A DNA stretch of 64,000 nt from Persicitalea sp963716085 (GTDB taxonomy: Bacteria; Bacteroidota; Bacteroidia; Cytophagales; Spirosomataceae). A program made the translations under genes and the position numbers. The stretch's first letter is position 1, and the number at the start of each line of letters is the position of its first letter. The notes under the pieces were generated by a model, which saw nothing but the letters and a program-made list of their open reading frames with translations, was not told where the DNA came from and did not search any database. Where the stretch lies: the NCBI GenBank assembly GCA_963716085.1, contig OY970288.1, forward strand, positions 248,001 through 312,000, read 5' to 3'. Below, piece after piece: positions 8,305 through 17,179 of this stretch.

Positions 8305-8739
8305 TCAGGATTGCGTGATGTACTGTTCCAAGTAGTTGATGTGTTCCTTTTGCTCCGACATGATGGACTTCACTACGTCGCCGATGCTGATGACGCCGAT
8401 CACACGGTCGTTTTCCAGCACGGGCAGATGACGGATCCGCTTTTGACCGAGCATTCCCATGCATTCCTGAATGGTAGTGTCCGGCTCCACGGTGAAGACT
8501 TTGGGCGTCATAACCTCCGAAATGGGTGTGCTTTTAGCTTTGCGCCCCTGAATGATTCCCTTGCGGGCGTAGTCGCGTTCGGAGAAGATTCCGACGAGCT
8601 TATCGTTGTCCAGCACTACCACGGCTCCGATATTTTTTTCGGACAACAGATGTAGTGTGTCGATTACGCTCTGGGTAGGCGGTACGCTCCACACTTCGGC
8701 AATGGCCTTATCGGCGAGGATTTGCTTGACGTAGATCAT
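8305..8739 (-). CDS. CBS-domain pair protein
   Basis: A soluble protein of 144 residues made almost entirely of two CBS domains (about residues 8-62 and 74-130), with GIFSERDYARK and GVISIGDVVKS at their ends. Such stand-alone pairs usually bind adenine nucleotides or S-adenosylmethionine and act as regulators. It is co-directional with nhaD and might report energy state to it; that link is inference from position only. The partner or target is unknown. Confidence 0.88.
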   Translation of the reverse strand: MIYVKQILADKAIAEVWSVPPTQSVIDTLHLLSEKNIGAVVVLDNDKLVGIFSERDYARKGIIQGRKAKSTPISEVMTPKVFTVEPDTTIQECMGMLGQKRIRHLPVLENDRVIGVISIGDVVKSIMSEQKEHINYLEQYITQS

Positions 8740-8891
8740 GACGGAATCATTAAGAAGGTTGTAAGGTTTAGGAATAGTACGACGAATATAATAATGCGCC
8801 TTTTTATTTACAAATATTTCCTTGAAAATTATTATCAGGGCAAAATCTTTATTTCGTTAATTCGTATCTTGCCCCTAAAAACTGTAAACCC

Positions 8892-9095
8892 ATGCTCACT
8901 GTCATCTCACTTTCCATTGTTCTGGTACTTGCCGGATTTCTGCTGTTCAGTGTTCGTTTGCTGTTTATCAAGAATGGCGAGTTCAAAGGAACCTGTGCTA
9001 CCAATAACCCCTTTTTGCAAGAGGAAGGCGCCACCTGCGGCGTGTGCGGTCGCAAACCGGGTGAGGCTTGCGGAGATGAAAAGGCACTGGCCTGA
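8892..9095 (+). CDS. Small membrane-anchored Cys-rich protein
   Basis: A 67-residue protein with one N-terminal membrane helix (MLTVISLSIVLVLAGFLLFS) and a short polar tail holding four cysteines: GTCATNNPF, then CGVCGRKPGEAC. Similar small proteins occur next to unrelated genes in many Bacteroidota and have no known function. The cysteine spacing (C-x2-C-x7-C) could bind a metal or form disulfides. A -7-like box TATCTTG lies about 20 bases upstream. The gene reads away from the CBS gene and is 148 bases from the DUF547 gene; an inverted repeat TTTAGCG/CGCTAAA sits at 9194-9211 in that gap. Confidence 0.75.
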   Translation: MLTVISLSIVLVLAGFLLFSVRLLFIKNGEFKGTCATNNPFLQEEGATCGVCGRKPGEACGDEKALA

Positions 9096-9243
9096 TTTGC
9101 GATAGAAAATGGCGAAGAAGCCTCGGTGGATGTCTCCTGAGAATATCATCTTGAACCTTTCCAGGTGGTAGCGACGTATATTGGTCTGATTGTTTTAGCG
9201 AATGCGCTAAACTCTCCAATTCCTATCATTCAATAACGAAACC

Positions 9244-10080
9244 ATGCTGCACAAAAATTTCGCCTGTTTGGCGAGCCTATTCTTGTTACTCGCCACCGTA
9301 AGCTGCGGCCCCGACAACAAAGCCGATTCCGAAAAATCCGCCGAAGAAATAAAAGAAGACAAAGCCGAGTGGCAATACGCCTCGCTGCCCATCAGTCATC
9401 AAAAGTGGGATGATTTACTGAAAGCCCACGTCGATGACGAAGGCCGCGTGGACTACAAAGGCATGGCCGAAGACGAAACCAAGCTTGACGAGTATCTGGC
9501 CCTGCTCAGCAACACGCCCGTCGTGAAAGGCGAGTGGACCGAAGACCAGGAAATGGCGTACTGGATCAACGCCTACAATGCTTATACGGTAAAGCTGATT
9601 CTGAAAAACTACCCGGTGAAAAGCATCGAGGACATCAAGTCCGACGCACAGGGGAAGTCAGCCGAAACGCCGTGGGATATCAGCTTTTTCAAGATTGGTG
9701 GGGAAGATTTTGATCTCAACAAGATCGAACACGGTACCTTACGCAAGCGTTTCGAGTCTGACCCGCGCTATCATTTTGCGCTGGTGTGCGCCGCCAAATC
9801 GTGTCCCGACCTACGGCAGGAAGCCTACGTTCCCGAAATTCTGGACGAGCAACTGCGCGATCAAGGGATGAAATTCATTAACAATTCGGCCAAAAATAAA
9901 ATCACTGACGCAAGCAACGCCAAGCTGTCGCCTTACTTCGACTGGTACAAGAAGGACTTCCAGCGCGGCGACGACACGGTGGTCGACTGGGTCAATGAAT
10001 ACGCCAACGTGAAGCTCAACAAAGACGCTAACGTAACCTACATGGACTACGATTGGTCGCTTAACGAGCAGGAAAAATAA
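9244..10080 (+). CDS. DUF547-domain lipoprotein
   Basis: A 278-residue protein with a lipoprotein signal (LLLATVSC, lipobox Cys at about residue 20), so it is probably anchored to a membrane outside the cytoplasm. The DUF547 domain spans about residues 60-250 and shows WINAYNAYTVKLIL, NKIEHGTLRKRF and FALVCAAKSCPDLR. DUF547 is widespread; some members look papain-like, but its activity is not established. It converges on the esterase gene with an 8-base gap, and its own terminator lies inside the end of that gene. Confidence 0.88.
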   Translation: MLHKNFACLASLFLLLATVSCGPDNKADSEKSAEEIKEDKAEWQYASLPISHQKWDDLLKAHVDDEGRVDYKGMAEDETKLDEYLALLSNTPVVKGEWTEDQEMAYWINAYNAYTVKLILKNYPVKSIEDIKSDAQGKSAETPWDISFFKIGGEDFDLNKIEHGTLRKRFESDPRYHFALVCAAKSCPDLRQEAYVPEILDEQLRDQGMKFINNSAKNKITDASNAKLSPYFDWYKKDFQRGDDTVVDWVNEYANVKLNKDANVTYMDYDWSLNEQEK

Positions 10081-10088
10081 TTCTCTCG

Positions 10089-12050
10089 CTATTCATTGAC
10101 CAGCAAATGCACGATCCGGCAGGCGTTTCCGACGCTTGCCGGATTTTTTGTGTCGGCGATGCTCAGTTTGAGGGTGTGTTTACCCGATTTTAATTCATCG
10201 TCCAGCACCAGGTACCAGGGCAAATGCAGGCTCGGACTCCATTGGGTGAAGAGGTCGAGCGTCCGCGCTTTCTTGCCGTCGATTTGGTAGGAAACAATGC
10301 CCGCGTCGGGACCGGAGATGAGGGCCACACCCACCGCTTTTCCCGTAAAATCAAACTCGAACGAGTCGTCCGAATTTTCGCCCACCAGCATCGGTACGTT
10401 CACGAAGCCTTCGCGGGTACTTTTGGGCGGATTCGGTTTCCAGGATGGGTCGATGGAGAAGCCTTTCAAAGCCTTTGCTTCGTCGATAGAATGGTAACTG
10501 GCTTTGCCGTACGAGGCTTTATCGAGCGGTGTGGGAAGTTGGGCGGGTTTGACATCGCCTTCTATTGGGGTATTTTGAAATAAGTACTTTATGGATTGAA
10601 AGTAGACCTCCTGTCCGTAAGGTGAGGGGTGCAAATTCTTAAAATCGTACTCCCAGGAAAACTCCCCGGCCTGCACACGGTCATAGACTTCCTGCGATAA
10701 ATTGATGAACGCCGCGCCGTAGTGCGCCGCCACTTTGCGGTGGACTTCCACTTCCACGGGCTGCTTGCCTGTCTCGTAGTCACCGAACTTATCGGGGTCA
10801 GCAAAGGGCATCAGTACTATATTCATGGCAGGGTTGGCGGCGTAGGCCTGTTGTAAAATACCTTCCAATGCCCGGACTTGCGTCTTCTCCGAAAAGCCGT
10901 TGGTGCGGTCGTTGACTGCGCTTTCCACAAAAAGCAGATCGGGCGTTCCCTGCGCCAGCACATCGCGCCCGAAGCGAAAGGCATGCGGCGTGCTACCCAG
11001 CGACGAAATCCCGGCGGCGATGAAGGTAAATTTTGTGTCGGGAAAGCGTTCCTGCAAGTACTTCCCCACCTTATTGCGCCAGCCCGGATTGTAGGTGATC
11101 GAGCCGCCCAAGAAAGCGACGGTGCCAATTTTCTTATTTTCAAATTTGGCAAAAGCCGTTCCCAAGCCGCCATTGGCTTCCACGTAACTGGTTCGCGCCA
11201 GCGGCTTTTCCACCGGGATGCTGTGCTGCTGAATGAAATCGGCCCAGCGGTCGATGTGTTCAATCACAAAGTGATGGCCTTCCAGCGTCTGCACGCCACG
11301 GCTCATGGGGTACACCGCCGCCGGACCACCCAGCCGCAGGTACTTCTCGATCAATGGAAAGGTATTTTCTTCGGGCGGAACGATCTTGTCCTGCAAACTC
11401 ACGACGTGCAACACCGGAATCTTGAAAGCCGCCATGCCCTCTAAATCATTGAGCGGAATATCGTCAAAGGTATCCGCCGTGGATTCGGTTGCTGTGCTTT
11501 CCGTCAGGTCGTTCAATTCCAGCCAGCGCTCCCAATCTTTGGGCGAGCCTTGTCCCTTTCCCTTGCCGCCCGGCCAACTGCGCGGGTCGCAGACGGGGGC
11601 CTCGGCGTAAATGCAGGTTACCTTGTCGGGATTTCGCTTGGCCCAGCCGTAGGCGTACAGTCCGCCCCGGCTGATGGCTTCCAGTGCCACTTTGGGGGCG
11701 AAGTTTTTTTCGGTCGTGAGGTAGTCGTAAAATTTGTCCCACACCTGCATCGCTTTGGGGTGGCCGAACAAGTTATTGGTATTCACGTAGGCCAAGTGAA
11801 AGCCGCGACTCACCAGCAGGCTGTCCATTTCGGGGTGAAAGTTGGGAAAATGCGCCCGCCACACCCAGGGATTGCCGGGCAGCGGCTGTTTCGGTTTTAT
11901 GAAATAAGCCGAAGTGTTTTCAAAGGGGAAATCCACTTTCTCGAAGCCTGTCCAGATGGAGGTTGCTTCGGCGGGTTCTTGCGCGAAGGCTGTTTCGGTG
12001 GCAAGCAGGAGGGCGAGAAGGAGTATTTTGAGGGCAGGAATTCTTTTCAT
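10089..12050 (-). CDS. Secreted alpha/beta hydrolase-SGNH esterase fusion
   Basis: A 653-residue exported protein; the start is the Met of the signal peptide MKRIPALKILLLALLLATETAFAQ. Residues to about 305 form an alpha/beta-hydrolase domain of the prolyl-oligopeptidase/esterase type, with EAISRGGLYAYGWA as a possible nucleophile block. From about 310 an SGNH/GDSL domain begins with KIGTVAFLGGSIT, which carries the catalytic Ser in GGSIT, and includes HPSPYGQEVY with the likely catalytic His. The C-terminal 150 residues look like a beta-rich carbohydrate-binding or accessory domain. The likely role is removal of ester groups from plant polysaccharides; the substrate is not readable. Confidence 0.8.
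   Translation of the reverse strand: MKRIPALKILLLALLLATETAFAQEPAEATSIWTGFEKVDFPFENTSAYFIKPKQPLPGNPWVWRAHFPNFHPEMDSLLVSRGFHLAYVNTNNLFGHPKAMQVWDKFYDYLTTEKNFAPKVALEAISRGGLYAYGWAKRNPDKVTCIYAEAPVCDPRSWPGGKGKGQGSPKDWERWLELNDLTESTATESTADTFDDIPLNDLEGMAAFKIPVLHVVSLQDKIVPPEENTFPLIEKYLRLGGPAAVYPMSRGVQTLEGHHFVIEHIDRWADFIQQHSIPVEKPLARTSYVEANGGLGTAFAKFENKKIGTVAFLGGSITYNPGWRNKVGKYLQERFPDTKFTFIAAGISSLGSTPHAFRFGRDVLAQGTPDLLFVESAVNDRTNGFSEKTQVRALEGILQQAYAANPAMNIVLMPFADPDKFGDYETGKQPVEVEVHRKVAAHYGAAFINLSQEVYDRVQAGEFSWEYDFKNLHPSPYGQEVYFQSIKYLFQNTPIEGDVKPAQLPTPLDKASYGKASYHSIDEAKALKGFSIDPSWKPNPPKSTREGFVNVPMLVGENSDDSFEFDFTGKAVGVALISGPDAGIVSYQIDGKKARTLDLFTQWSPSLHLPWYLVLDDELKSGKHTLKLSIADTKNPASVGNACRIVHLLVNE
10113..10149 (+). 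terminator. Terminator of the DUF547 gene, inside the convergent gene
   Basis: Plus-strand hairpin ATCCGGCAGGCGT, four-base loop, ACGCTTGCCGGAT followed by TTTTTT. The 12-13 base-pair stem lies within the last 20 codons of the minus-strand esterase gene, so the same DNA encodes protein on one strand and a terminator on the other. Confidence 0.82.
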
Positions 12051-12081
12051 TTTGTAAAAAGAAACCGGAAGATCAAGTTTA

Positions 12082-12906
12082 CTAACTTGATTCTTGACCA
12101 GTAGCTGAACCTGCGCTGTCAGTCGTGTCAGTTTCCATCTCAACTGCTTTAAAATACAAATATCGCACATTGATGTTCTTGATCTGAGCGTAAGGAATGA
12201 CGAAAATATCTCCCGGCATTTCGTAATATCGGCTGTCCAGCCATTTTTCAACCTTCTCATCCTGTATTGTCAGATCCGGCTGATTCGTCAGATCGCTTTC
12301 CAGCCTGCGTCTGAATATCTGCTCGAAGTAAATACGATCCAGCCCATTGTCTTTAGAAAGAAAGAAATCCTTGACCAAACCTGAGTAGAGATAGCTACCT
12401 TCCTTAGTTTCTACGAGCAAATCTGCGTAGACATCGACCCCTGGATTTTCAGGGACAGCTTCCGGGGTGTAAAATCGCCCCGTCAGCAGGTAGTACCATT
12501 CGTTGTGAATTCTTAGGAAATGGTATTTGTAGTCGAGTTTGTTGCGTAGTACTATCCGTCGAATCAGTTTCCCAGCGGCAAAAGCCATTATATAAACCAG
12601 AAAATGGTACCCGAAAAAGCCAGTGAGCCCACGCTCGATATTTGCAAAGTCGACAGTGGGCTGCCCGGTGACAAGTTGATAAATCAGTTTCTCGTCCACC
12701 TCGACGGGAATCGTGGGCAGGTTTTCGACCACGAGGTATCCGAGAAATTGAACAATGAAGGCAGGAACCAAGGAAAGGATTAGCTCATCTACAAAAGACG
12801 ATTGCACCGTACGGCGGCTGTACGGGCCGTCCAGGTAAGAGATTCGGAAAACGATTCCGGGAAAAAGGAGAAAGAAAATGACCAGCGCACCAAACGCAAT
12901 GTTCAT
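12082..12906 (-). CDS. Uncharacterised membrane protein, DUF6338-like
   Basis: A 274-residue protein with an N-terminal hydrophobic segment, a second at about residues 40-60 and a third at about 105-120, followed by a soluble C-terminal half with TKEGSYLYSGLVKDFFLSKDNG and DIFVIPYAQIKNINVRYL. This arrangement resembles DUF6338 proteins, but I am not sure of the family. Function unknown. It lies 15 bases after a small basic protein gene on the same strand, and the two are probably co-transcribed. Its stop is 31 bases before the start of the esterase gene. Confidence 0.6.
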   Translation of the reverse strand: MNIAFGALVIFFLLFPGIVFRISYLDGPYSRRTVQSSFVDELILSLVPAFIVQFLGYLVVENLPTIPVEVDEKLIYQLVTGQPTVDFANIERGLTGFFGYHFLVYIMAFAAGKLIRRIVLRNKLDYKYHFLRIHNEWYYLLTGRFYTPEAVPENPGVDVYADLLVETKEGSYLYSGLVKDFFLSKDNGLDRIYFEQIFRRRLESDLTNQPDLTIQDEKVEKWLDSRYYEMPGDIFVIPYAQIKNINVRYLYFKAVEMETDTTDSAGSATGQESS

Positions 12907-12921
12907 GGGGCAGTCATTTGG

Positions 12922-13098
12922 CTATTTGCGGTTCGAAGTGGAAGCCCGCAGCGAAAGTATTTCGTACTTTTTTCCGTCCACCACGATGTACTGGTTTTTG
13001 TCCGACCGGGCTCCTAGAATTACCTTGCCCATAAATTCCTTGGCCAGTTTGCGGTCGCTGAGAATCTGGCGAACCAGTTTTGTTCTTGGTGCTTTCAT
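12922..13098 (-). CDS. Small basic hypothetical protein
   Basis: A 58-residue protein, rich in Lys and Arg (MKAPRTKLVRQILSDRKLAK at the start), without a signal peptide or membrane helix. The chosen ATG is 18 codons inside the longest frame; the residues before it look like a chance extension. The next gene on the strand encodes a membrane protein, 15 bases downstream. I do not recognise a family. Possible roles include an antitoxin-like or regulatory peptide, but nothing supports one over the other. Confidence 0.5.
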   Translation of the reverse strand: MKAPRTKLVRQILSDRKLAKEFMGKVILGARSDKNQYIVVDGKKYEILSLRASTSNRK

Positions 13099-13220
13099 AG
13101 CAGCGTAGTTTTGAATAAGTTGCGTGAAGATAACGAAAAATTTGAACCGCAAGTTTTTCCACCTTATTTTTAGAACCGCAGACTACCTTATTCATCATTC
13201 ATAACTCATCATTAAAAACC

Positions 13221-14576
13221 GTGCTCACCAAACTCCCCTTCTGCCTAACCCTCCTTCTGCTTTTCACCTACAAAGCCTACACCCAACACCTCCCCGTCGT
13301 CTTGGCCGAGCGCGAACGCGCCGCGACCGTGGACGCCATTCTGGAAGATCGCTTCGAGAACCTGCTGCCCCGCCTGATGCGCCGCGAGGGCGTGGACATG
13401 TGGGTCATCATCTCGCGCGAGTACAACGAAGACCCCGTCATGCGCACCATGCTGCCCAGCACCTGGCTGTCGGCGCGGCGGCGGACGATCATGGTTTTCT
13501 ACGATCCCGGCGGCGACAAACCTTTGGACAAACTAGCCATCGCCCGCTACGATGTGGGTACGCTATTGAAAGGCGAGTGGGATCTTAGCTCTAACCCCGA
13601 CCAATGGGAGGCTTTGGTGAAGGTGATTAAGGAGAAAAATCCGAAGAAAATCGCCCTCAACTACTCCAAAAATTACGCCCACGCCGATGGCCTGACTTAC
13701 ACCGAGCAGCAGGAATTCATGGCTAAGCTACCCAAAGAATACCAGGCCAAAGTCACCTCCGCCGACCGCCTGGCCGTGGCCTGGCTCGAAACCCGCACCG
13801 AGAAAGAAATGGCGATTTACCCGATGATCTGCCGCATCTCGCACCAAATCATTCAGGAAGCTTTTTCGGAGAAAGTCATCCAACCCGGCGTGACGACCAC
13901 CGACGACGTGGTGTGGTACCTGCGCCAGCGCGTCACCGACCTGGGCCTCGACACCTGGTTTCATCCCACGGTGGACGTACAGCGCGCCGATGCCAACAGG
14001 TTCGACCACCTGCGCACCTTTGCCAAGCGGCCTGGCCAGGAAGTCATCATGCCCGGCGACCTGATCCACACCGACTTTGGCATCACGTACCTGCGCCTGA
14101 ATACCGACCAGCAGCAAATCGCCTACGTGCTGAAACCCGGCGAAACCGACGTACCCGATTATCTCAAGAAAGCCTTCCAGCAGGGCAACCGCTTGCAAGA
14201 AATCCTGACCGAGCAGTTTACGGCGGGTAAGTCCGGCAACCAGATTTTGCTCGACGCCCTGGCGCAGTCGGAGCAAGAAGGCATCAATGGCACGATTTAC
14301 ACGCACCCCATCGGCTTGCACGGCCACGCCGCCGGCCCGACCATCGGGATGTGGGACGCGCAGGGCGGCATCAAGGGGCCGGGCGACTACCCGCTCTTCG
14401 AGAACACCGCCTACTCCATCGAACTCAATGCCGCCGTGAAAATCGATGAGTGGAACAAAACAATCAGGATTATGCTGGAAGAAGACGGCTACTTCGATAA
14501 GGACGGCTTTCGGTACATCGACGGACGGCAGCGGGAAATCTATACCGTGCCCAGAAAGTTGGATTACGTACGATAA
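13221..14576 (+). CDS. Secreted M24 metallopeptidase (Xaa-Pro aminopeptidase-like)
   Basis: A 451-residue protein with a signal peptide (MLTKLPFCLTLLLLFTYKAYTQ) and a GTG start placed just before it. The N-terminal creatinase-like domain contains MWVIISREYNEDPVM. The pita-bread catalytic domain holds the expected metal ligands: Asp in HTDFGITY, His in THPIGLHGH, and Glu in AYSIELNAAV. Enzymes of this family remove N-terminal residues next to proline or act on other small amides. In the gap before it a single-arm repeat of TTCATCATTCAT-type words (about 13188-13215) leads up to the start. Confidence 0.85.
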   Translation: MLTKLPFCLTLLLLFTYKAYTQHLPVVLAERERAATVDAILEDRFENLLPRLMRREGVDMWVIISREYNEDPVMRTMLPSTWLSARRRTIMVFYDPGGDKPLDKLAIARYDVGTLLKGEWDLSSNPDQWEALVKVIKEKNPKKIALNYSKNYAHADGLTYTEQQEFMAKLPKEYQAKVTSADRLAVAWLETRTEKEMAIYPMICRISHQIIQEAFSEKVIQPGVTTTDDVVWYLRQRVTDLGLDTWFHPTVDVQRADANRFDHLRTFAKRPGQEVIMPGDLIHTDFGITYLRLNTDQQQIAYVLKPGETDVPDYLKKAFQQGNRLQEILTEQFTAGKSGNQILLDALAQSEQEGINGTIYTHPIGLHGHAAGPTIGMWDAQGGIKGPGDYPLFENTAYSIELNAAVKIDEWNKTIRIMLEEDGYFDKDGFRYIDGRQREIYTVPRKLDYVR

Positions 14577-14612
14577 CATTGTTCAACGACCTCAAACCCA
14601 GCTTGAAAATCC

Positions 14613-15836
14613 ATGAAATCACACGCACTCACCATACCCACCAAAAGTGGCCTGAACCTGAACGCTCGCCTGGAAGTGCCCGCCACCGGGACGCCGCTGC
14701 AATACGCGGTTTTTGCGCACTGCTTCACCTGTACCAGTAATCTGAGCATTGTCAGGAACATCGCCATGCAATGCACCTCCCGGCGAATCGCGGTATTGCG
14801 TTTTGATTTTACCGGCCTGGGTAGGAGCGAGGGGGAATTTGCCGATACCAATTTCTCGAACAACGTCAGCGACATCATCGACGTGTGCGAGTTTCTGGCC
14901 AAGAACTACCAGGCCCCCGAGCTGCTCATCGGCCATTCGCTGGGCGGTACGGCGGTGCTGATGGCCGCTTTTCACCTGCCCGAGGTAAAAGCCGTGGCGA
15001 CCATCGGGTCGCCTTCCGAACCCGAGCACGTGAAGAAGCTGCTGAGGTACCAACCCGAGAAGTTGGTGGCCAGTGATTCTTTTGAAGCCAATATCGGCGG
15101 ACGGCCTTTCACGATTCGGGAACAGTTTATTGCGGATCTTGAAGAACACAACCTGCTGGGAATGATTGGCGATTTGCGCAAGGCGCTTCTGGTGGCGCAC
15201 TCCCCACAGGACAGAATAGTGGACATCGGCAACGCCAGCAAACTGTACCACAATGCGCACCATCCCAAAAGCTTCGTAAGCCTGGACGGGGCCGACCATC
15301 TGCTCACCAAGAAAGAGGACGCCGTGTACGTGGCCGAAGTGATCGCCTCCTGGGCGTCGCGCTACATCGACCTGGCACCGAAGCCCGAAGAAAAAATCTC
15401 TACCGAAGGTGAGCAGGTCGTCGTGCACCTGGATTTGGCGGATGACTTCACTACCCAAATCTTCACCGAGCGCCATACGATGATTGCCGACGAACCGGCC
15501 ACCGTCGGCGGCCAGGACTTGGGCCCCTCGCCCTACGACTACCTCAATGCCGCCATCGGTACTTGCACGGCCATGACCGTGAAACTTTACGCCGAAAGGA
15601 AAAAGTGGGACTTGCAGGAAGTTTTCGTGTACCTATCTCACGCCAAAGTGCATACGGACGAAATAAATGTCGAGACCGAACAAATGGGCCGCATCGACTT
15701 GATCCGGAAAAAACTGAGATTTGTCGGTGACCTGGACGAAAAGCAGAAGGAAAAGCTCAAAGAAATCGCCTCGAAATGTCCCGTCCACCGCACGGTGAGT
15801 GCAGGAGTGACTTTCGATACCGAGATTATCGACTGA
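14613..15836 (+). CDS. Bifunctional alpha/beta hydrolase-OsmC protein
   Basis: A 407-residue cytosolic fusion. Residues 1-250 are an alpha/beta hydrolase with the nucleophile motif LLIGHSLGGTAV and a later His in GADHLLTKKED. Residues from about 265 are an OsmC/Ohr-type domain with the two redox cysteines, one in IGTCTAMTVKLYAERK and one in SKCPVHRTVSAG. OsmC proteins reduce organic hydroperoxides. Fusion to a hydrolase is seen in several bacterial groups and may couple ester cleavage to peroxide reduction, which is inference. It starts 36 bases after the M24 peptidase gene and converges on the nucleoside hydrolase gene. Confidence 0.9.
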   Translation: MKSHALTIPTKSGLNLNARLEVPATGTPLQYAVFAHCFTCTSNLSIVRNIAMQCTSRRIAVLRFDFTGLGRSEGEFADTNFSNNVSDIIDVCEFLAKNYQAPELLIGHSLGGTAVLMAAFHLPEVKAVATIGSPSEPEHVKKLLRYQPEKLVASDSFEANIGGRPFTIREQFIADLEEHNLLGMIGDLRKALLVAHSPQDRIVDIGNASKLYHNAHHPKSFVSLDGADHLLTKKEDAVYVAEVIASWASRYIDLAPKPEEKISTEGEQVVVHLDLADDFTTQIFTERHTMIADEPATVGGQDLGPSPYDYLNAAIGTCTAMTVKLYAERKKWDLQEVFVYLSHAKVHTDEINVETEQMGRIDLIRKKLRFVGDLDEKQKEKLKEIASKCPVHRTVSAGVTFDTEIID

Positions 15837-15845
15837 TTGCGCCGC

Positions 15846-16829
15846 TCATCGCGCCATCAAGCCTTCCAGTACTTTTTCCACTTGCGGCACGTGCATTTTT
15901 TCCACTAACCGGAAGTGACCCTTTCCTTTCGCGTCCCAATCACTGCTGCCGTTGTCACGGGCCACGAAGCGGCCTTCCTCCAAGTCGTAGTAGGGTTCGT
16001 GGCCTTTGATGGCTACCAGCACGGCGGTCTGATCCCAGCTCATGCGGCCCTTGGCGTCTTGGGGGTTCATGGGAATACTCTGCGCAAAAACATCCTTCAC
16101 GGGCGAATTACTGATTTTATCATTTTTGGACAAAGGCAGTCCGGTATGCACTCGGCTGCCTATCTCATAGCCGCTGAAAACGACGGGCGTGGGCCAGCCG
16201 TCAAACACGATTTTGGACGACACCGGGTCGAGGTACACGTTGAATTCCCGGGCATTGGGAAAGCGCCCCGCCATGCTTACAAGCTTTTTGACTTTCTTTC
16301 TGACCAAATCCTTACCACTGAGTGGCGAGTATTGGTCGGGTTTCGAGATGAGAAGATCGGCCATGTTAGTCAGGAAACCCACGGTCACGATCGTCACGCT
16401 GCCATCAGGTTGCTCGGCCAGGATGCGACGATAGAGCGTCAGCGCGTCCTCGGCCTGCTCATTGTTTTCAACTCGATGCGGATACTTCGCCACCAGCAGC
16501 GAATCCCACTTTTGCCCCGCCACCAGGTTGACGCCCCGTCCGCGTACTACGCCGATGGGAATGCCGGGCCTTCCGAAGTAAGTGTTCAGCACACTCAGCA
16601 CCCCGGCGATGTACTCCGACTGGTTGCTGGCTACCGTCGCCAGGATGTTTACCTGTCCGCTGTCGGCCAATGTGTGCAGCACGGCCATCGCGCCCACATC
16701 GTCGTAGTCGGGGCCGATGTCGGTGTCGAAGATGAGGTTGACGGGTGATTGCGCCAGGAGGAGAGAGGAGGAAAGGAGGAGGGAGGAAAGGAGCGATCCC
16801 ACGATTCGGAAGGAAACAAGAAATTTCAT
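15846..16829 (-). CDS. Exported inosine-uridine-type nucleoside hydrolase
   Basis: A 327-residue protein with a Ser/Leu-rich signal peptide; the start was set at the Met that opens it. The calcium-binding motif FDTDIGPDYDDVGAM near residue 30 is the signature of nucleoside hydrolases, which split ribonucleosides into base and ribose. TVGFLTNMADLL and a late D in WDQTAVL complete the site. Export suggests salvage of nucleosides outside the cytoplasm. It lies between the hydrolase-OsmC gene (convergent, 9-base gap) and a divergent toxin-antitoxin pair. Confidence 0.88.
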   Translation of the reverse strand: MKFLVSFRIVGSLLSSLLLSSSLLLAQSPVNLIFDTDIGPDYDDVGAMAVLHTLADSGQVNILATVASNQSEYIAGVLSVLNTYFGRPGIPIGVVRGRGVNLVAGQKWDSLLVAKYPHRVENNEQAEDALTLYRRILAEQPDGSVTIVTVGFLTNMADLLISKPDQYSPLSGKDLVRKKVKKLVSMAGRFPNAREFNVYLDPVSSKIVFDGWPTPVVFSGYEIGSRVHTGLPLSKNDKISNSPVKDVFAQSIPMNPQDAKGRMSWDQTAVLVAIKGHEPYYDLEEGRFVARDNGSSDWDAKGKGHFRLVEKMHVPQVEKVLEGLMAR

Positions 16830-16883
16830 GCGATAAGCTTTTGGGTGAAAAGTAAAGGTGGGCACCGTTTTACTGAACCAACG

Positions 16884-16915
16884 TTTGGTTTGGCGACATC
16901 GAAAAACTATTTTTG
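16884..16915 (+). promoter_or_regulatory. Promoter of the DUF433/DUF5615 pair
   Basis: TTTG at 16884-16887, a 20-base spacer, then TATTTTTG at 16908-16915. This matches the Bacteroidota housekeeping consensus exactly. Transcription would start near 16922, about 20 bases before the DUF433 start codon. Confidence 0.7.
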
Positions 16916-16940
16916 CTAAAACCTAAAGAGGCAAACCGTT

Positions 16941-17177
16941 ATGACTTACATCAGCGATAGAATTACAATCGACGAGGCACTCTGCAACGGCCGCCCTACC
17001 GTTCGGGGTATGGGGATTACGGTAAAGACCATTTTGGAATACGTCTTTGCTGGTGACAGCCACGAGGAAATCCTGGATCAGTATCCTGACCTTGAAGCCG
17101 AAGACATCGAAGCTTGCTTGCAATTCGCCCTGGCCAGCATCGATCGTCAGTACGCGGTCAGGCAGTTCGCCGCGTGA
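16941..17177 (+). CDS. DUF433 protein, probable antitoxin
   Basis: A 78-residue protein with the DUF433 pattern: ITIDEALCNGRPTVRGMGIT followed by IDQYPDLE-like residues (EEILDQYPDLEAEDIEACLQ) and a helix-turn-helix fold. In this family it usually binds DNA and pairs with a PIN-like protein. The next gene encodes such a protein and starts 2 bases after this stop, so the two make a classic toxin-antitoxin unit. The good promoter just upstream and the short leader support an independent transcript. Confidence 0.85.
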   Translation: MTYISDRITIDEALCNGRPTVRGMGITVKTILEYVFAGDSHEEILDQYPDLEAEDIEACLQFALASIDRQYAVRQFAA

Positions 17178-17179
17178 CG

